A stretch of 64,000 nucleotides of DNA from Mycolicibacterium moriokaense (GTDB lineage Bacteria; Actinomycetota; Actinomycetes; Mycobacteriales; Mycobacteriaceae). The stretch is from the NCBI RefSeq assembly GCF_003347205.1, contig NZ_QQBJ01000027.1, positions 1 through 64,000 on the forward strand, written 5' to 3'. The position numbers were made by a program, and so were the translations under genes. The notes under the pieces are model-generated. The model worked only from the letters and a program-made list of their open reading frames with translations, made no database searches and was not told the DNA's origin. Below, one piece after another: positions 25,829 to 34,837 of the stretch (position 1 is its first letter; each line of letters begins with the position of its first letter).

Positions 25829-26503
25829 ATGAGCGTCCCGTATGTCCTGTTCGTCGCGACGAACGCGGCCGTGATCGGTCCCCACAATCGGCCAACGGGC
25901 TTCTTCTTTCCGGAGATCGCCCACCCGTACCACGAATTGGACCAGAGCGGGATCGCCGTCGAGTTCGCCTCGCCGTTGGGCGGAAAGCCCCCCGAGGACG
26001 GCTTCGATGACTCCGATATCGTGCAAACCAGTTTCCTGGCCGGCAAGGCGTACCGTCGACTGTCGCGGAGTCGCAAGCTCGCCGAGGTCGACGTGCTGGA
26101 TTACGACGCGCTCTTCGTACCGGGCGGGCTCGGTCCCATGGTCGACATCACCGGCAACCCTGAAGTGCAGGACACGGTACGCCGTGCTTGGGATGCGGGT
26201 CTGATCGTCTCCGCGGTCTGCCACGGCCCGTCGGCGTTCCTGGGCGTCACGTTGGAAGACGGGACCCCGCTGGTCCGTGGTCGCCGGCTCACGTCCTTTA
26301 CGACCGCCGAGGAGATCCCTTACGCCGGTGAAGACGTTCCCTTCGACCTCGAGGAAGCGCTGCGCGCCGAAGGTGCGCTGTTCGAGCAAACAGACCCCTG
26401 GCAGCCGAAGCTCGTCGTCGACGGTCGGTTGATCACCGGACAGAATCCGCAGTCGGGCACCGTGGTCGGCAAGGCGCTGGCGGAAGCGCTGAAGCGAAGT
26501 TGA
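25829..26503 (+). CDS. DJ-1/PfpI-family (Hsp31-like) protein
   Basis: A 224-residue protein of the DJ-1/PfpI superfamily. The nucleophile elbow AVCHGPSAFLG gives Cys131 followed by His132, and Glu29 in FFFPEIAHPY fits the conserved acidic partner. The family includes Hsp31-type chaperones, glyoxalase III and amidases. Among these, the length and the E-x-x-x-P-Y start fit the Hsp31/glyoxalase III-like branch. The ATG at 25829 has AAAAGGAGA upstream at good spacing. It lies 91 bp before a chloroperoxidase-like hydrolase on the same strand. Confidence 0.83.
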   Translation: MSVPYVLFVATNAAVIGPHNRPTGFFFPEIAHPYHELDQSGIAVEFASPLGGKPPEDGFDDSDIVQTSFLAGKAYRRLSRSRKLAEVDVLDYDALFVPGGLGPMVDITGNPEVQDTVRRAWDAGLIVSAVCHGPSAFLGVTLEDGTPLVRGRRLTSFTTAEEIPYAGEDVPFDLEEALRAEGALFEQTDPWQPKLVVDGRLITGQNPQSGTVVGKALAEALKRS

Positions 26504-26594
26504 CGAAACTGTCGGTGTGGATCGGGCCTGCAGTCGAGACGCCCAGGGATATCTACGGGTTCGCAGACCCGCTTCGCCTGCGAAAGTAATGTAC

Positions 26595-27419
26595 ATGCCT
26601 ACTTTCACCACGTCCGAGGGTGTGACGTTGTTTTACAAGGATTGGGGCACCGGCCAGCCCATCGTGTTCAGCCACGGGTGGCCGTTGGCCTCCGATGACT
26701 GGGACAACCAGATGTTGTTCTTCCTGCAGCGTGGGTTCCGGGTCATCGCACACGACCGGCGTGGCCACGGCAGATCCACGCAAACACCGGACGGGCACGA
26801 CATCGACCATTACGCCAACGATCTCGCCGAACTGGTCGACCATCTGGACCTGCACGACGCTGTGCACGTGGGGCACTCGACCGGCGGTGGCGAAGTGGTG
26901 CGTTACGTTGCGCGCCATGGAGACGCCCGAGTGGCCAAGGGCGTGCTGATTAGCGCGGTTCCGCCATTGATGGTGCAGACCGACGCCAACCCCGAAGGTC
27001 AGCCCAAAGCGGCGTTCGACGATCTGCAGGCGCAGCTGGCCGCGAACCGGTCGGTGTTCTACCGAACCCTCGCGTCGGGACCGTTCTACGGGTTCAACCG
27101 CAGCGATGCGGGTCCCGTCGAAGGAGTCGTCGCGAACTGGTGGCGACAGGGGATGATGGGCGACGCCTATTCGCACTACGACGGGATCGTGGCGTTCTCG
27201 CAGACCGACTTCACCGACGACCTGAAGAAGATCTCCGTCCCCGTCCTCGTGATGCACAGCGTGGACGACCAGATCGTGCCCTACGTGGCCGCTGGTCCGA
27301 AGTCTGCGGCGTTGCTGAAAAACGGGATTCTCAAGACCTACCAAGGATTTCCGCACGGCATGATCACTACCGAGGCCGACACCGTCAACGCCGATATGCT
27401 CGCATTCATCAACTCATGA
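26595..27419 (+). CDS. Alpha/beta hydrolase, non-haem chloroperoxidase type
   Basis: A 274-residue hydrolase. Motifs are FSHGWPL at 25-31, nucleophile Ser95 in GHSTGGGEVVRY, acid in HSVDDQIVP, and His in GFPHGM. The GHSTGGGE elbow and DRRGHGRS strand are hallmarks of the cofactor-free haloperoxidase/perhydrolase branch, which in vivo are probably esterases. A second ATG at 26589 is equally possible as start. It follows the DJ-1 gene on the same strand, so the two may be a stress-response pair. Confidence 0.82.
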   Translation: MPTFTTSEGVTLFYKDWGTGQPIVFSHGWPLASDDWDNQMLFFLQRGFRVIAHDRRGHGRSTQTPDGHDIDHYANDLAELVDHLDLHDAVHVGHSTGGGEVVRYVARHGDARVAKGVLISAVPPLMVQTDANPEGQPKAAFDDLQAQLAANRSVFYRTLASGPFYGFNRSDAGPVEGVVANWWRQGMMGDAYSHYDGIVAFSQTDFTDDLKKISVPVLVMHSVDDQIVPYVAAGPKSAALLKNGILKTYQGFPHGMITTEADTVNADMLAFINS

Positions 27420-27518
27420 CCAATCGCAACCAGTGGGGTTCCCGGGTCCGCGTGCGGCACCGACGGTGATTGACTGACGTAACGGTCGCATCATCAGGAC
27501 AAGAGGCGCGGGGGATAC

Positions 27519-28382
27519 GTGGTAACGGTTGGGCTTGTCGGCGTCGGCGACATGGGTTCGGAGATGCTGCCGCATCTGCGGAACGCTGGATTCCGGGTCG
27601 TGGCATACGACGTAAATGTCGATCGCATGAAGTCGGCAACAACGTGCGGTGCAGTCCTCGCCCAGTCACCCTCGGATGTGGCGGGGCAATCTGATGTCGT
27701 TCTGAGCCTGGTGATGTCGGCAGACATACCCGCGGCCCATTTCGGTGCCGACGGCATACTGGACGGCCTTCGCACGGGCTGCGTGCTGGCGATCTGCTCA
27801 ACCACGACACCGCAATTGGTGCACGATATCCGTGCCGGGGCGGGCAGTGAAGCGCATTTGGTCGATGCGCCGATCATCGGCGGCGTCCGCTACGCCAGGG
27901 AGAAGGCGATCACTTTTCTGATCGGTGGTACGTCCGAGGCCGCCGCGAGGGCCGAGCCGGTCCTGGCATTGCTGGGACACACCGAACGGGTGGGCGACTT
28001 CGGTGCCGGTGTGGCCTACAAACTGATTACCAATGCGTTCGTCATGGCAGCAGAAGCCGGCTTGCGGGAGGCGCTGGATTTGGCCGACCTGCTTGGCTGC
28101 GACTACCAGACGGCCTTGCGGCTGTTCGCAATCGGACCGATGGCACCTGTCGTCAACCGGGCACTGGACGTTTCCAATCCGCGCCCGTTGCGGGCATCCG
28201 CTGAAGACTTCGACACCTTGCTGTCGGCGGTGGATGACCCTGCGGCGCTGCAAGTCTCCGTGGCTGGGAGGCGAAGATTATGGGAAGCGGTCAACGCCTG
28301 TCGCGGATATGACCCGATGTTCGTTGACCTGACTCGCAGGACCACCGCGCTGGCTCCGTACCGAACAGACCCCCTCGGTTAG
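27519..28382 (+). CDS. NAD(P)-binding beta-hydroxyacid dehydrogenase (6PGDH/HIBADH family)
   Basis: A 287-residue protein. The Rossmann motif GLVGVGDMGSEM is at 5-16, and the substrate-side segment VDAPIIGGVRYAREKAITFL resembles the DAPVSGG motif of 3-hydroxyisobutyrate dehydrogenase relatives. The catalytic Lys is probably in GVAYKLITNAFVMA. The GTG at 27519 starts right at the Rossmann strand. It converges with the DUF1275 gene (22 bp between stops). Substrate unknown. Confidence 0.82.
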   Translation: MVTVGLVGVGDMGSEMLPHLRNAGFRVVAYDVNVDRMKSATTCGAVLAQSPSDVAGQSDVVLSLVMSADIPAAHFGADGILDGLRTGCVLAICSTTTPQLVHDIRAGAGSEAHLVDAPIIGGVRYAREKAITFLIGGTSEAAARAEPVLALLGHTERVGDFGAGVAYKLITNAFVMAAEAGLREALDLADLLGCDYQTALRLFAIGPMAPVVNRALDVSNPRPLRASAEDFDTLLSAVDDPAALQVSVAGRRRLWEAVNACRGYDPMFVDLTRRTTALAPYRTDPLG

Positions 28383-28404
28383 CACCCAGCCAGCTCGAAG
28401 CGCG

Positions 28405-29097
28405 TCAACGCGGGCGGTGGGCGGCGTGCCACGCTGCGCCGGCGAGCGCGACGCCGAGGCCCGCGAGTTGAACGGCTGGCGCCCACATGGGCGCCAGCCA
28501 GACGATCAGGGCCGCGAGTACCCCGCCTCCGACGAGTCCGAGGAGGACCATCGCGTGGTGTAGGACGTCGTTGATCCGATGCACGGTAACCAGTCGTCCC
28601 GTCAGCAGAGCCAGCGAACCCGACACGAAGGTGGTGTTGAGTCCCGCTCCGAATCGCTGCATCGCGCTGCTCTGAATTCCGAGCGCTACGGCGCCGCCGC
28701 CGAGCATTGCGAGCCGAACCGGATGGCCGGGGTGTGCGTCCGCAATCCACCAGAACGCGGCCGACGCCACAAAGATCGGCACTTCGAGCAACAGTGCGGC
28801 GGTGATGGCCGGAGGCCACACCGTGTCACCGTCTTGCGGCGTGCCCGCGATCCGCGCGCCGACGGCCGCTCCCGCGGTGAAGCACGCCAGCGACAACAAC
28901 ACCACTGCGGCGTTCACGCCGCCGGGGTGCCCGAGCGAAATGGCTAGCAGCACAAGATTGCCCGTCATCGCGCTGGTGAATACCTGGCCGAGCGCAAGAT
29001 AGCCGATGGCGTCGGTGGCGCCGCTGGCCACGGCTAGGGCCATCGCCGCAACATTGCGGACTCGGAGCCCGGGTTCGGACGCCTGTGTGGATTTCAC
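28405..29097 (-). CDS. DUF1275 (YoaK-like) membrane protein
   Basis: A 230-residue protein with about six membrane spans. The family start is visible: ASGATDAIGYLALGQVFTSA followed by MTGNLVLLAI. The role of the DUF1275 family is not established. The start is GTG at 29097. The gene begins 18 bp after the stop of the FdhF/YdeP molybdoenzyme gene, so it is probably the last gene of an oxdC-fdhF-DUF1275 operon and could carry a substrate or product; that is inference. Confidence 0.82.
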   Translation of the reverse strand: MKSTQASEPGLRVRNVAAMALAVASGATDAIGYLALGQVFTSAMTGNLVLLAISLGHPGGVNAAVVLLSLACFTAGAAVGARIAGTPQDGDTVWPPAITAALLLEVPIFVASAAFWWIADAHPGHPVRLAMLGGGAVALGIQSSAMQRFGAGLNTTFVSGSLALLTGRLVTVHRINDVLHHAMVLLGLVGGGVLAALIVWLAPMWAPAVQLAGLGVALAGAAWHAAHRPR

Positions 29098-29115
29098 AAC
29101 TGCGGCCGGCAGCGG

Positions 29116-31413
29116 TCAGGCAGTTGGAGTGACCCGTACCTTGATGTTCTTCATCAAGGGTTGGTTGCTCTGTGTGCTGTAGTCAGCCGCGGCCACAAGC
29201 ACATTCATCTCCGGCATATAGCCCGCTGCGCAGCCGCTGGGCATGCTGTACTCGATCGCCGTGTAGCGCCGCAACGAGCGGCGACTTCCGTCACGGGCCG
29301 TCGCAACGATGTCCACGAGGCTGCCGGATACAATGCCGCGGGCGCGCATGTCATCGGGGTTCATCAGAATCAGAGTGCGCAGGTTGCTGATGCCACGATA
29401 GCGATCGCTGTTCGAGTAGACGGTGGTGTTCCACTGATCGTGGCTGCGCATGGTCTGCAGAATGAGTACGTCCTCGATGGGTTCGAATGGTGGCAGTGCG
29501 GCAGTGGAGAATTCGGCTCGCCCGGACGGGGTGAGGAAGACCAATTCGCGAGCAGGCTGGCGGATGCGGAAACCGAGTGGAAGGCGCACTCGCCGATTGA
29601 AATCCTCGAAGCCGTCGAGCACTTTGGCCATCGTGTCACGGATGCGGTCGTACTCCTCGACGTAGGACTCCCATGGTGTTGCGCTGTCGGGGAGGGTGGC
29701 CCGGGCCATCCCCGCGATGATCGCCACCTCGGAGCGTAGGTGCGGCGAGGCTGGCTTCTTCATCCCGACGGACAGGTGCACCATGCTCATCGAGTCCTCG
29801 ACCGAAGTGGCCTGCACACCGGATTTCTGATGATCCTTCTCGGTGCGCCCAAGGCAGGGCAGGATCAGCGCCTTCTCGCCGTGCACAAGGTGGCTGCGGT
29901 TCAGTTTCGTGCTGACCTGCACCGTCAGCGAGCACTTTCGCAGCCCCTGCGCCGTATAGCCGGTATCGGGTGCCGCCAGCACAAAGTTGCCACCCATGCC
30001 GACGAATACCTTCACCTCGCCCTGGTTCATCGCCTCGATGGCTGCGACGGTGTCCTTGCCGTTCTCGCGCGGCGGGTCGATGGCACAGACTTGGGCGAGA
30101 CGATCGAGAAACTCCGGTGTGGGGCGGTGGTCGATGCCGCAGGTGCGGTTGCCCTGGACGTTGCTGTGGCCACGCACCGGTGACGGTCCGGCCCCTTCAC
30201 GGCCGAGATTGCCGCGCAGCAGCAGTAGATTCACGATTTCGCGGACGGTGTCCACGCCATGCTCGTGTTGTGTCAGGCCCAGACACCAGCTGATCAGGGT
30301 GCGGTCTGAACGGGAGTAGACGGTTGCGGCACGCAAAATCTCGGCTTGGGTCAGCCCGCTGCTCTTCTCGATGTCGTTCCACGAAGTGTCTTCGACGATG
30401 CGCCGGTACTCGTCGAAACCGTGGGTGTAGCGATCGATGAAATCCTGGTCGAGCGCTGTGGAGTTGGTGCGGCTTTCCTCCAGTACCGCCTTGGCGATGC
30501 CGCGCAGCAGCGCCATGTCCCCGCCGACGCGGACCTGAAGGTTCAGCGTTCCGGTGCGGGTCGACTTGAACAAAGCCATGTCGATGATCTCGTGGGGCAC
30601 GATGGTGCGGGTCGCGGCGGCCTCGACGAGTGGGTTGATGTGCACGATCTGCGCACCACGTCGGTAGGCGTCGGCCAGCGAAGTGATCATGCGCGGTGCG
30701 TTGGAGGCCGCGTTGACGCCCATGATGAACAGGGCGTCGGCCGTTTGCCAGTCAGCGAGATCCGCTGTGCCCTTGCCGGTTCCGAGCGCAGCCTGCAATG
30801 CGCGGCCAGACGCCTCGTGGCACATATTCGAGCAGTCGGGAAGGTTGTTGGTACCGAACTCCCGGGCCCAAAGCTGGTAGAGGAAGGTGGCCTCGTTGCC
30901 GAGCCGGCCAGACGTGTAGAAGGCTGCCTGGTTCGGGTTTGTCAGCGCTCGCAACTCGCGGCCGACGAGGTCGAATGCATCTCGCCACGAGATGGGAACG
31001 TAGCGGTCGGTGGCGGCGTCGTAGGTCATCGGCTCCGTCAGCCGGCCCTGATCCTCGAGCGCGAAATCCGTCCAAGTCGACAGCTCCGAAACCGTGTGAC
31101 GAAGGAAGAAATCGGCACCGACACGTTTGGACGTCATCTCCCAGACGACGTGTTTGATGCCGTTTTCGCAGATGTCGAGTTTGAGACCCTTCGTATCGTC
31201 GGGCCACGCGCAGCCGGGGCAGTCGAAACCGCCGTTCTCGTGGTTCATCCGGTGGATCGCCCGGGCGCCGTCGACCACCGCATGTTCGCCGAGCAGCACC
31301 TTGGTCACGCTCTTTGCGGCACCCCATCCTGCGGCCGGATGGTGATAGGGGCGGGCTTCCGCCGGCCCATTCGGCACTGGTCCGTCGCCGCCGGCGACTG
31401 GCGGTGAGCTCAT
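29116..31413 (-). CDS. FdhF/YdeP-family molybdopterin oxidoreductase
   Basis: A 765-residue molybdopterin enzyme of the FdhF/YdeP type. N-terminal cysteines C65, C68 (CPGCAWPD) and C82 fit an iron-sulphur site, and SNMCHEASG around C198 fits the molybdenum-ligand region, with Cys and no in-frame UGA selenocysteine. The molybdopterin-binding part includes FIMGVNAASNAPRM and HINPLVEAAATRT. The C-terminal domain (MRSHDQWNTTVYSN) is typical of formate-dehydrogenase-like enzymes. E. coli YdeP is linked to acid resistance, with unproven chemistry. The gene lies 9 bp after an oxalate decarboxylase, whose product is formate, so formate oxidation is an attractive but unproven role. Confidence 0.85.
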   Translation of the reverse strand: MSSPPVAGGDGPVPNGPAEARPYHHPAAGWGAAKSVTKVLLGEHAVVDGARAIHRMNHENGGFDCPGCAWPDDTKGLKLDICENGIKHVVWEMTSKRVGADFFLRHTVSELSTWTDFALEDQGRLTEPMTYDAATDRYVPISWRDAFDLVGRELRALTNPNQAAFYTSGRLGNEATFLYQLWAREFGTNNLPDCSNMCHEASGRALQAALGTGKGTADLADWQTADALFIMGVNAASNAPRMITSLADAYRRGAQIVHINPLVEAAATRTIVPHEIIDMALFKSTRTGTLNLQVRVGGDMALLRGIAKAVLEESRTNSTALDQDFIDRYTHGFDEYRRIVEDTSWNDIEKSSGLTQAEILRAATVYSRSDRTLISWCLGLTQHEHGVDTVREIVNLLLLRGNLGREGAGPSPVRGHSNVQGNRTCGIDHRPTPEFLDRLAQVCAIDPPRENGKDTVAAIEAMNQGEVKVFVGMGGNFVLAAPDTGYTAQGLRKCSLTVQVSTKLNRSHLVHGEKALILPCLGRTEKDHQKSGVQATSVEDSMSMVHLSVGMKKPASPHLRSEVAIIAGMARATLPDSATPWESYVEEYDRIRDTMAKVLDGFEDFNRRVRLPLGFRIRQPARELVFLTPSGRAEFSTAALPPFEPIEDVLILQTMRSHDQWNTTVYSNSDRYRGISNLRTLILMNPDDMRARGIVSGSLVDIVATARDGSRRSLRRYTAIEYSMPSGCAAGYMPEMNVLVAAADYSTQSNQPLMKNIKVRVTPTA

Positions 31414-31422
31414 TTGGCGATC

Positions 31423-32577
31423 CTATTTCCCGGGCATGATGAGCGGCTTGTGTTTACGCAGCGCCGACAGAGTCGACTCGTCGAGGTTGAGCGTCGCAGC
31501 GACCACGTCGTGCGGTGTCAGTGCCAGCCACTGGTTCAGCGAGAAGTCAGCGAAGTGGTCGCTGCGGAACAGTTCGAGCATAGTCGCGGGCTCGTCGCCT
31601 ACATTCTCGAAGTAGTGTCCCATTGCCTTCGGGACGTAGCCCACGTCTCCGGGGTAGTAGTCGAATGTGCGGGCCTTTCCGCTGGAGCCGAAAACGGTCA
31701 TCCGGGCGTGTCCGGAGATCCAGTACTGCCATTCGTCATTGTTGGGGTGCCAATGCAATTCGCGCAGTGCCCCGGGTTGCAGCTCAACGAATGCGGCGGC
31801 GATTGTCGAGGCGGACGGGAAGTTCTTCGAGTCGGTCACCCGCACACTGCCACCGGGAACCTCGATGGGGTCCTGGGCCAGCATCCGGTGACTCATCGGG
31901 TTGGCGGTGCCGTTGGGTGATCGCACGGCCTCGATGTCAGCCACCAGTGCGCCCGGAACATCTCCGTTGAAGATGTAGCGACTGTGCTCGATGTCGCTCG
32001 GGAGGTCGTTGAACGATGATTCCGCAACTCCGAAGTTCTTGGCTAGCACATCTTTCGGCGTGTGCGCGAACCAATCGGTAACCAAGAAGGTCTCGTTCTC
32101 CGAAAAGCGTCCGTCGTCGAAGACCAGCAGGAACTCACAGTCTTCGAGCGCCTGGATGGAATGCGGGTAGCCGGAACGAAAGTTCCACAGATCGCCAGGC
32201 CCGATGTCATCGATGAAGTTGCGCCCCTCTGCGTCCAGCGCGGCGATGCGTGTGCTGCCCCGCAACATGAACGCCCACTCCGCTTCCTTGTGCCAGTGCA
32301 GTTCCCGATAGGCACCCGCCTTCAGTCGCATATTGACCCCCGCCAAGGTGGTGGCTATCGGCAGGTCGCGCACCGTCACTTCGCGGGCCCAACCGCCCGT
32401 GAGCAATCGATTGTGGGCGGCGGAGAAGGAGAACTTCAGATTGGGAAAGCTGCCGGAGTCGGTGGAGGGTGCGCCTGGATTCTGCACACGGATCGGTTCG
32501 TTGTCGGGCCCGAGCACGTTTGCGCCAAGCTCGCCACGAATGGTGTTCACCGCATCGGAATCATCGCTTGCCGCCAT
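31423..32577 (-). CDS. oxdC: Bicupin oxalate decarboxylase
   Basis: A 384-residue bicupin. The first cupin binds Mn through H94, H96, E100 (HWHKEAEW) and H139 (YPHSIQ); the second through H275, H277, E282 (HWHPNNDEW) and H321 (MGHYFEN). The lid loop reads SENET (159-163); Glu160 is in the position of the glutamate that makes Bacillus OxdC a decarboxylase and not an oxidase. The reaction is oxalate to formate and CO2, often consuming a proton. No signal peptide is seen. It is the first gene of an operon with the FdhF/YdeP enzyme. Confidence 0.9.
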   Translation of the reverse strand: MAASDDSDAVNTIRGELGANVLGPDNEPIRVQNPGAPSTDSGSFPNLKFSFSAAHNRLLTGGWAREVTVRDLPIATTLAGVNMRLKAGAYRELHWHKEAEWAFMLRGSTRIAALDAEGRNFIDDIGPGDLWNFRSGYPHSIQALEDCEFLLVFDDGRFSENETFLVTDWFAHTPKDVLAKNFGVAESSFNDLPSDIEHSRYIFNGDVPGALVADIEAVRSPNGTANPMSHRMLAQDPIEVPGGSVRVTDSKNFPSASTIAAAFVELQPGALRELHWHPNNDEWQYWISGHARMTVFGSSGKARTFDYYPGDVGYVPKAMGHYFENVGDEPATMLELFRSDHFADFSLNQWLALTPHDVVAATLNLDESTLSALRKHKPLIMPGK

Positions 32578-32649
32578 CGGGCTGTCCTCTCTTGGTAGGG
32601 ACTACTGAAGGCAGTACTTCTGACGATTTCAGGGTCGCGTCGAGGCACT

Positions 32650-32662
32650 TGTCACCCTGACA
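32650..32662. promoter_or_regulatory. Short palindrome upstream of oxdC and the DUF1348 gene
   Basis: TGTCA-CCC-TGACA lies in the 229-bp divergent gap between the oxalate decarboxylase and the DUF1348 gene, about 75 bp upstream of the former. It may be an operator; nothing else stands out in this gap. Confidence 0.3.
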
Positions 32663-32806
32663 GGCGATTCCCTTGGCCGAACCCGTGAGCATCACTGGTT
32701 CACCGGCGCATGCCCCTGGTATCGCCCGCAACGGATAGAGCTGGACGGCACCTGCGCGGTATCAATCTGTTGGCTGAACTGACTGAGTGCCGAAGGGAGA
32801 ACTGCG

Positions 32807-33268
32807 GTGGGTGCAACCCGTACTCCGATTCCACCGTTCACATTGGAGTCGGCCCGTCAAAAAGTGCAGGGCGCGGAGGACGCCTGGAACTCCCGCGACC
32901 CGCATCGGGTGAGCTTGGTTTACACCGAAGACTGTGTGTGGCGCGACCGTGACGTGTTCGTCACCGGGCGATCCGAGATCGTCGAGTTCCTCACCGCGAA
33001 GTGGCAGCGCGAACTGGATTATGCCCTGCGCAAGAACCTTTGGGCGTATACGAACGACCGTATCGCCGTGAGATTTCAGTACGAGTGGCACGACGGCGCG
33101 GGCCGGTGGCACCGCAGCTATGGAAACGAACTGTGGGAGTTCAACCCCGATGGACTGATGCGCCGGCGTGAGGCCAGCATCGACGACTTCCCGATCTCCA
33201 GCAGCGAACGCCGTCTTTTCGGCCCGCGTACGCCGAAAGACGTCGGGCGTGAACTTCCCCTGCGCTAG
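32807..33268 (+). CDS. DUF1348 / NTF2-like protein
   Basis: A 153-residue NTF2-fold protein of the DUF1348 type. Motifs include [38 protein letters not shown] and [20 protein letters not shown]. Start is GTG at 32807 with GGGAG upstream. It is divergent from oxdC and 30 bp upstream of a DoxX gene with which it may be cotranscribed. Function unknown. Confidence 0.8.
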   Translation: MGATRTPIPPFTLESARQKVQGAEDAWNSRDPHRVSLVYTEDCVWRDRDVFVTGRSEIVEFLTAKWQRELDYALRKNLWAYTNDRIAVRFQYEWHDGAGRWHRSYGNELWEFNPDGLMRRREASIDDFPISSSERRLFGPRTPKDVGRELPLR

Positions 33269-33298
33269 CTTCCAGAGCCGACGGCCGGAGAGGATCCC

Positions 33299-33673
33299 AT
33301 GTACATTCACCTGATTGCCGCCGCGGTATGCGTGGTATTGGCCGGTGTGATGCTCAAGGCTGGGGTGCCCAAAGTACTTCTGAGCGGACCGATCCCGGCC
33401 TACCTGCAAACCCACATGGGTCTGAGCACGGCCATGGTCCGCTTCATCGGACTGTGCGAGGTGTGCGGGGCACTCGGGCTGATCGTAGGGATCTTCTGGC
33501 GACCCATAGGCATCGCGGCAGCGATTGGCCTGGCCGCATTGCTCATCGGAGCGGTCGGATTCCATGCAAAGGCAGGCGACTATGCGAACGCGCAGACTCG
33601 GCGTGGCGCAACGCCGCCGGTTGTCCTCACTGTCGGATCCATCGCGGCCGCCCTTCTCCTTGTTGCGGCATGA
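33299..33673 (+). CDS. DoxX-like four-span membrane protein
   Basis: A 124-residue protein with four hydrophobic segments and a loop RRGATPPVVLT typical of small DoxX-like proteins. GGAGAGGA precedes the ATG. It lies between the DUF1348 gene and a secreted protein (4 bp gap), so the order DUF1348-DoxX-secreted-MspA is likely one transcript. The biochemical role is not established. Confidence 0.78.
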   Translation: MYIHLIAAAVCVVLAGVMLKAGVPKVLLSGPIPAYLQTHMGLSTAMVRFIGLCEVCGALGLIVGIFWRPIGIAAAIGLAALLIGAVGFHAKAGDYANAQTRRGATPPVVLTVGSIAAALLLVAA

Positions 33674-33677
33674 CACG

Positions 33678-34148
33678 GTGAACGCCGCGGCGGTGTCTGT
33701 TGTGTTCGTCGCATGCCCACTGTGCGCGTGGCTGTTCAGTGTCCCGGGGCACGCGGATCCCCCGTCTTTGCCTTCTCCGATACCGAGACCGGTGATTGCC
33801 GGTAGCCAAAGTGCTGCCGTCGGTCCGCTCCAGTTCGGACCCCCGGCGTTTCCTAATGGTCCCCCTCTGGCGACCACGGACGCGCGCGGTGTCGGTGTCG
33901 GGACGAACGCGGATCTCGGAGGTCCTCAGGCGCAGCTTCCGAACTCACAGCCGGGCATGGGCACACAGATCGCGGTGGGTATCGCCGGGCCGTCAACGGG
34001 GGTGGCCGCGGGTGCCCTCACAGGTGTGGACCCCGGTGCGCTCGCCGAGTTCCCCTCTCCCGACACGGCCGTATTGCCGCTGCCCACAGTGGGAATCAGC
34101 GGCAACTCTTCCGGTCTCGTCGCCGCGGCGCCGGGGCCAACCAGCTGA
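33678..34148 (+). CDS. Secreted Pro/Gly-rich protein next to MspA porin
   Basis: A 156-residue exported protein. The GTG at 33678 gives a signal peptide (hydrophobic core VSVVFVACPLCAWLF, cleavage near GHADP). The mature part is Pro/Gly/Ala-rich without cysteines and has several GVGxG-like steps. It starts 4 bp after doxX and ends 3 bp before the porin gene, so translation is probably coupled to both. I do not recognise the family; a periplasmic or outer-membrane companion of the porin is an inference. Confidence 0.62.
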   Translation: MNAAAVSVVFVACPLCAWLFSVPGHADPPSLPSPIPRPVIAGSQSAAVGPLQFGPPAFPNGPPLATTDARGVGVGTNADLGGPQAQLPNSQPGMGTQIAVGIAGPSTGVAAGALTGVDPGALAEFPSPDTAVLPLPTVGISGNSSGLVAAAPGPTS

Positions 34149-34151
34149 TCG

Positions 34152-34826
34152 ATGAGACGCCCAGCTATGCGATCGCGCTTCCCGGACAGCGTGGGACGCG
34201 CTGCGGCGGTCGCCGTTGTGGTCCTGGCCGGCGCAATGTCGACTGGCGAAGGCAACGCTGAACCGGTGCAACCGGCCGCAGTGGACGAGGTCAAAGTCAC
34301 CCGCGGAGGCTGGAGCCTGAACCTGACGTTGGCCAATGAGACGGTCAATTCGGTGCCAAACCTTGCCAACGCCGCCACCTCTCGCGAGGCATTCGTGACG
34401 TTCGAAGCCACCGCGCGTGCAGCAGGAGGGGAATCCAGCATCACCGACAGCGTTTTCGTCGCCGGATATCAGTTGGGCTGTCAGATAAATGTGTCCAGCG
34501 GTCTGCAGCTGGGCGGCGCGGGAGCTGTTGCGCCGGCAGCATCAGTGGGATTGACCAGCAGTGAGCCGGAGGCCAGCCTCGGCATCGCCGGCGGGGTCAG
34601 CGGGTATCTGCAGACCAATCTTCAGCCCGGCGTCATCACGGACTTGCCGATGGCCAGCATGCCGCTGGCTGCGGCCGGATACGGCATGCTCGATGTCACC
34701 GGCCTGCACATCAAAGCCGATGCGTGCGGTGGTTCTGTCACGATCCGGTCCTTTGCATACTTGCGCATCGGGACCGAAACGGAACGGTCTGAGTTCGCGA
34801 TATACGGTGCACCGATGCAGATTTGA
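34152..34826 (+). CDS. MspA-family porin
   Basis: A 224-residue outer-membrane porin of the MspA family. The N-terminal signal sequence ends near GNAEPV; the mature domain shows RGGWSLNLTLANETVN, the family hallmark VAGYQLGCQINVSSG, and a C-terminal SFAYLRIGTETERSEFAIYG. MspA-type porins form octameric channels for hydrophilic solutes in the mycomembrane. It is distant from canonical MspA in the constriction-loop region, so channel properties may differ. Confidence 0.88.
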   Translation: MRRPAMRSRFPDSVGRAAAVAVVVLAGAMSTGEGNAEPVQPAAVDEVKVTRGGWSLNLTLANETVNSVPNLANAATSREAFVTFEATARAAGGESSITDSVFVAGYQLGCQINVSSGLQLGGAGAVAPAASVGLTSSEPEASLGIAGGVSGYLQTNLQPGVITDLPMASMPLAAAGYGMLDVTGLHIKADACGGSVTIRSFAYLRIGTETERSEFAIYGAPMQI

Positions 34827-34837
34827 TCGAGAAACGA

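Noticed and set aside
29116-31413. Selenocysteine in the formate-dehydrogenase-like enzyme
   Set aside because: The frame has Cys at the metal-ligand position (SNMCHEAS) and no in-frame TGA.
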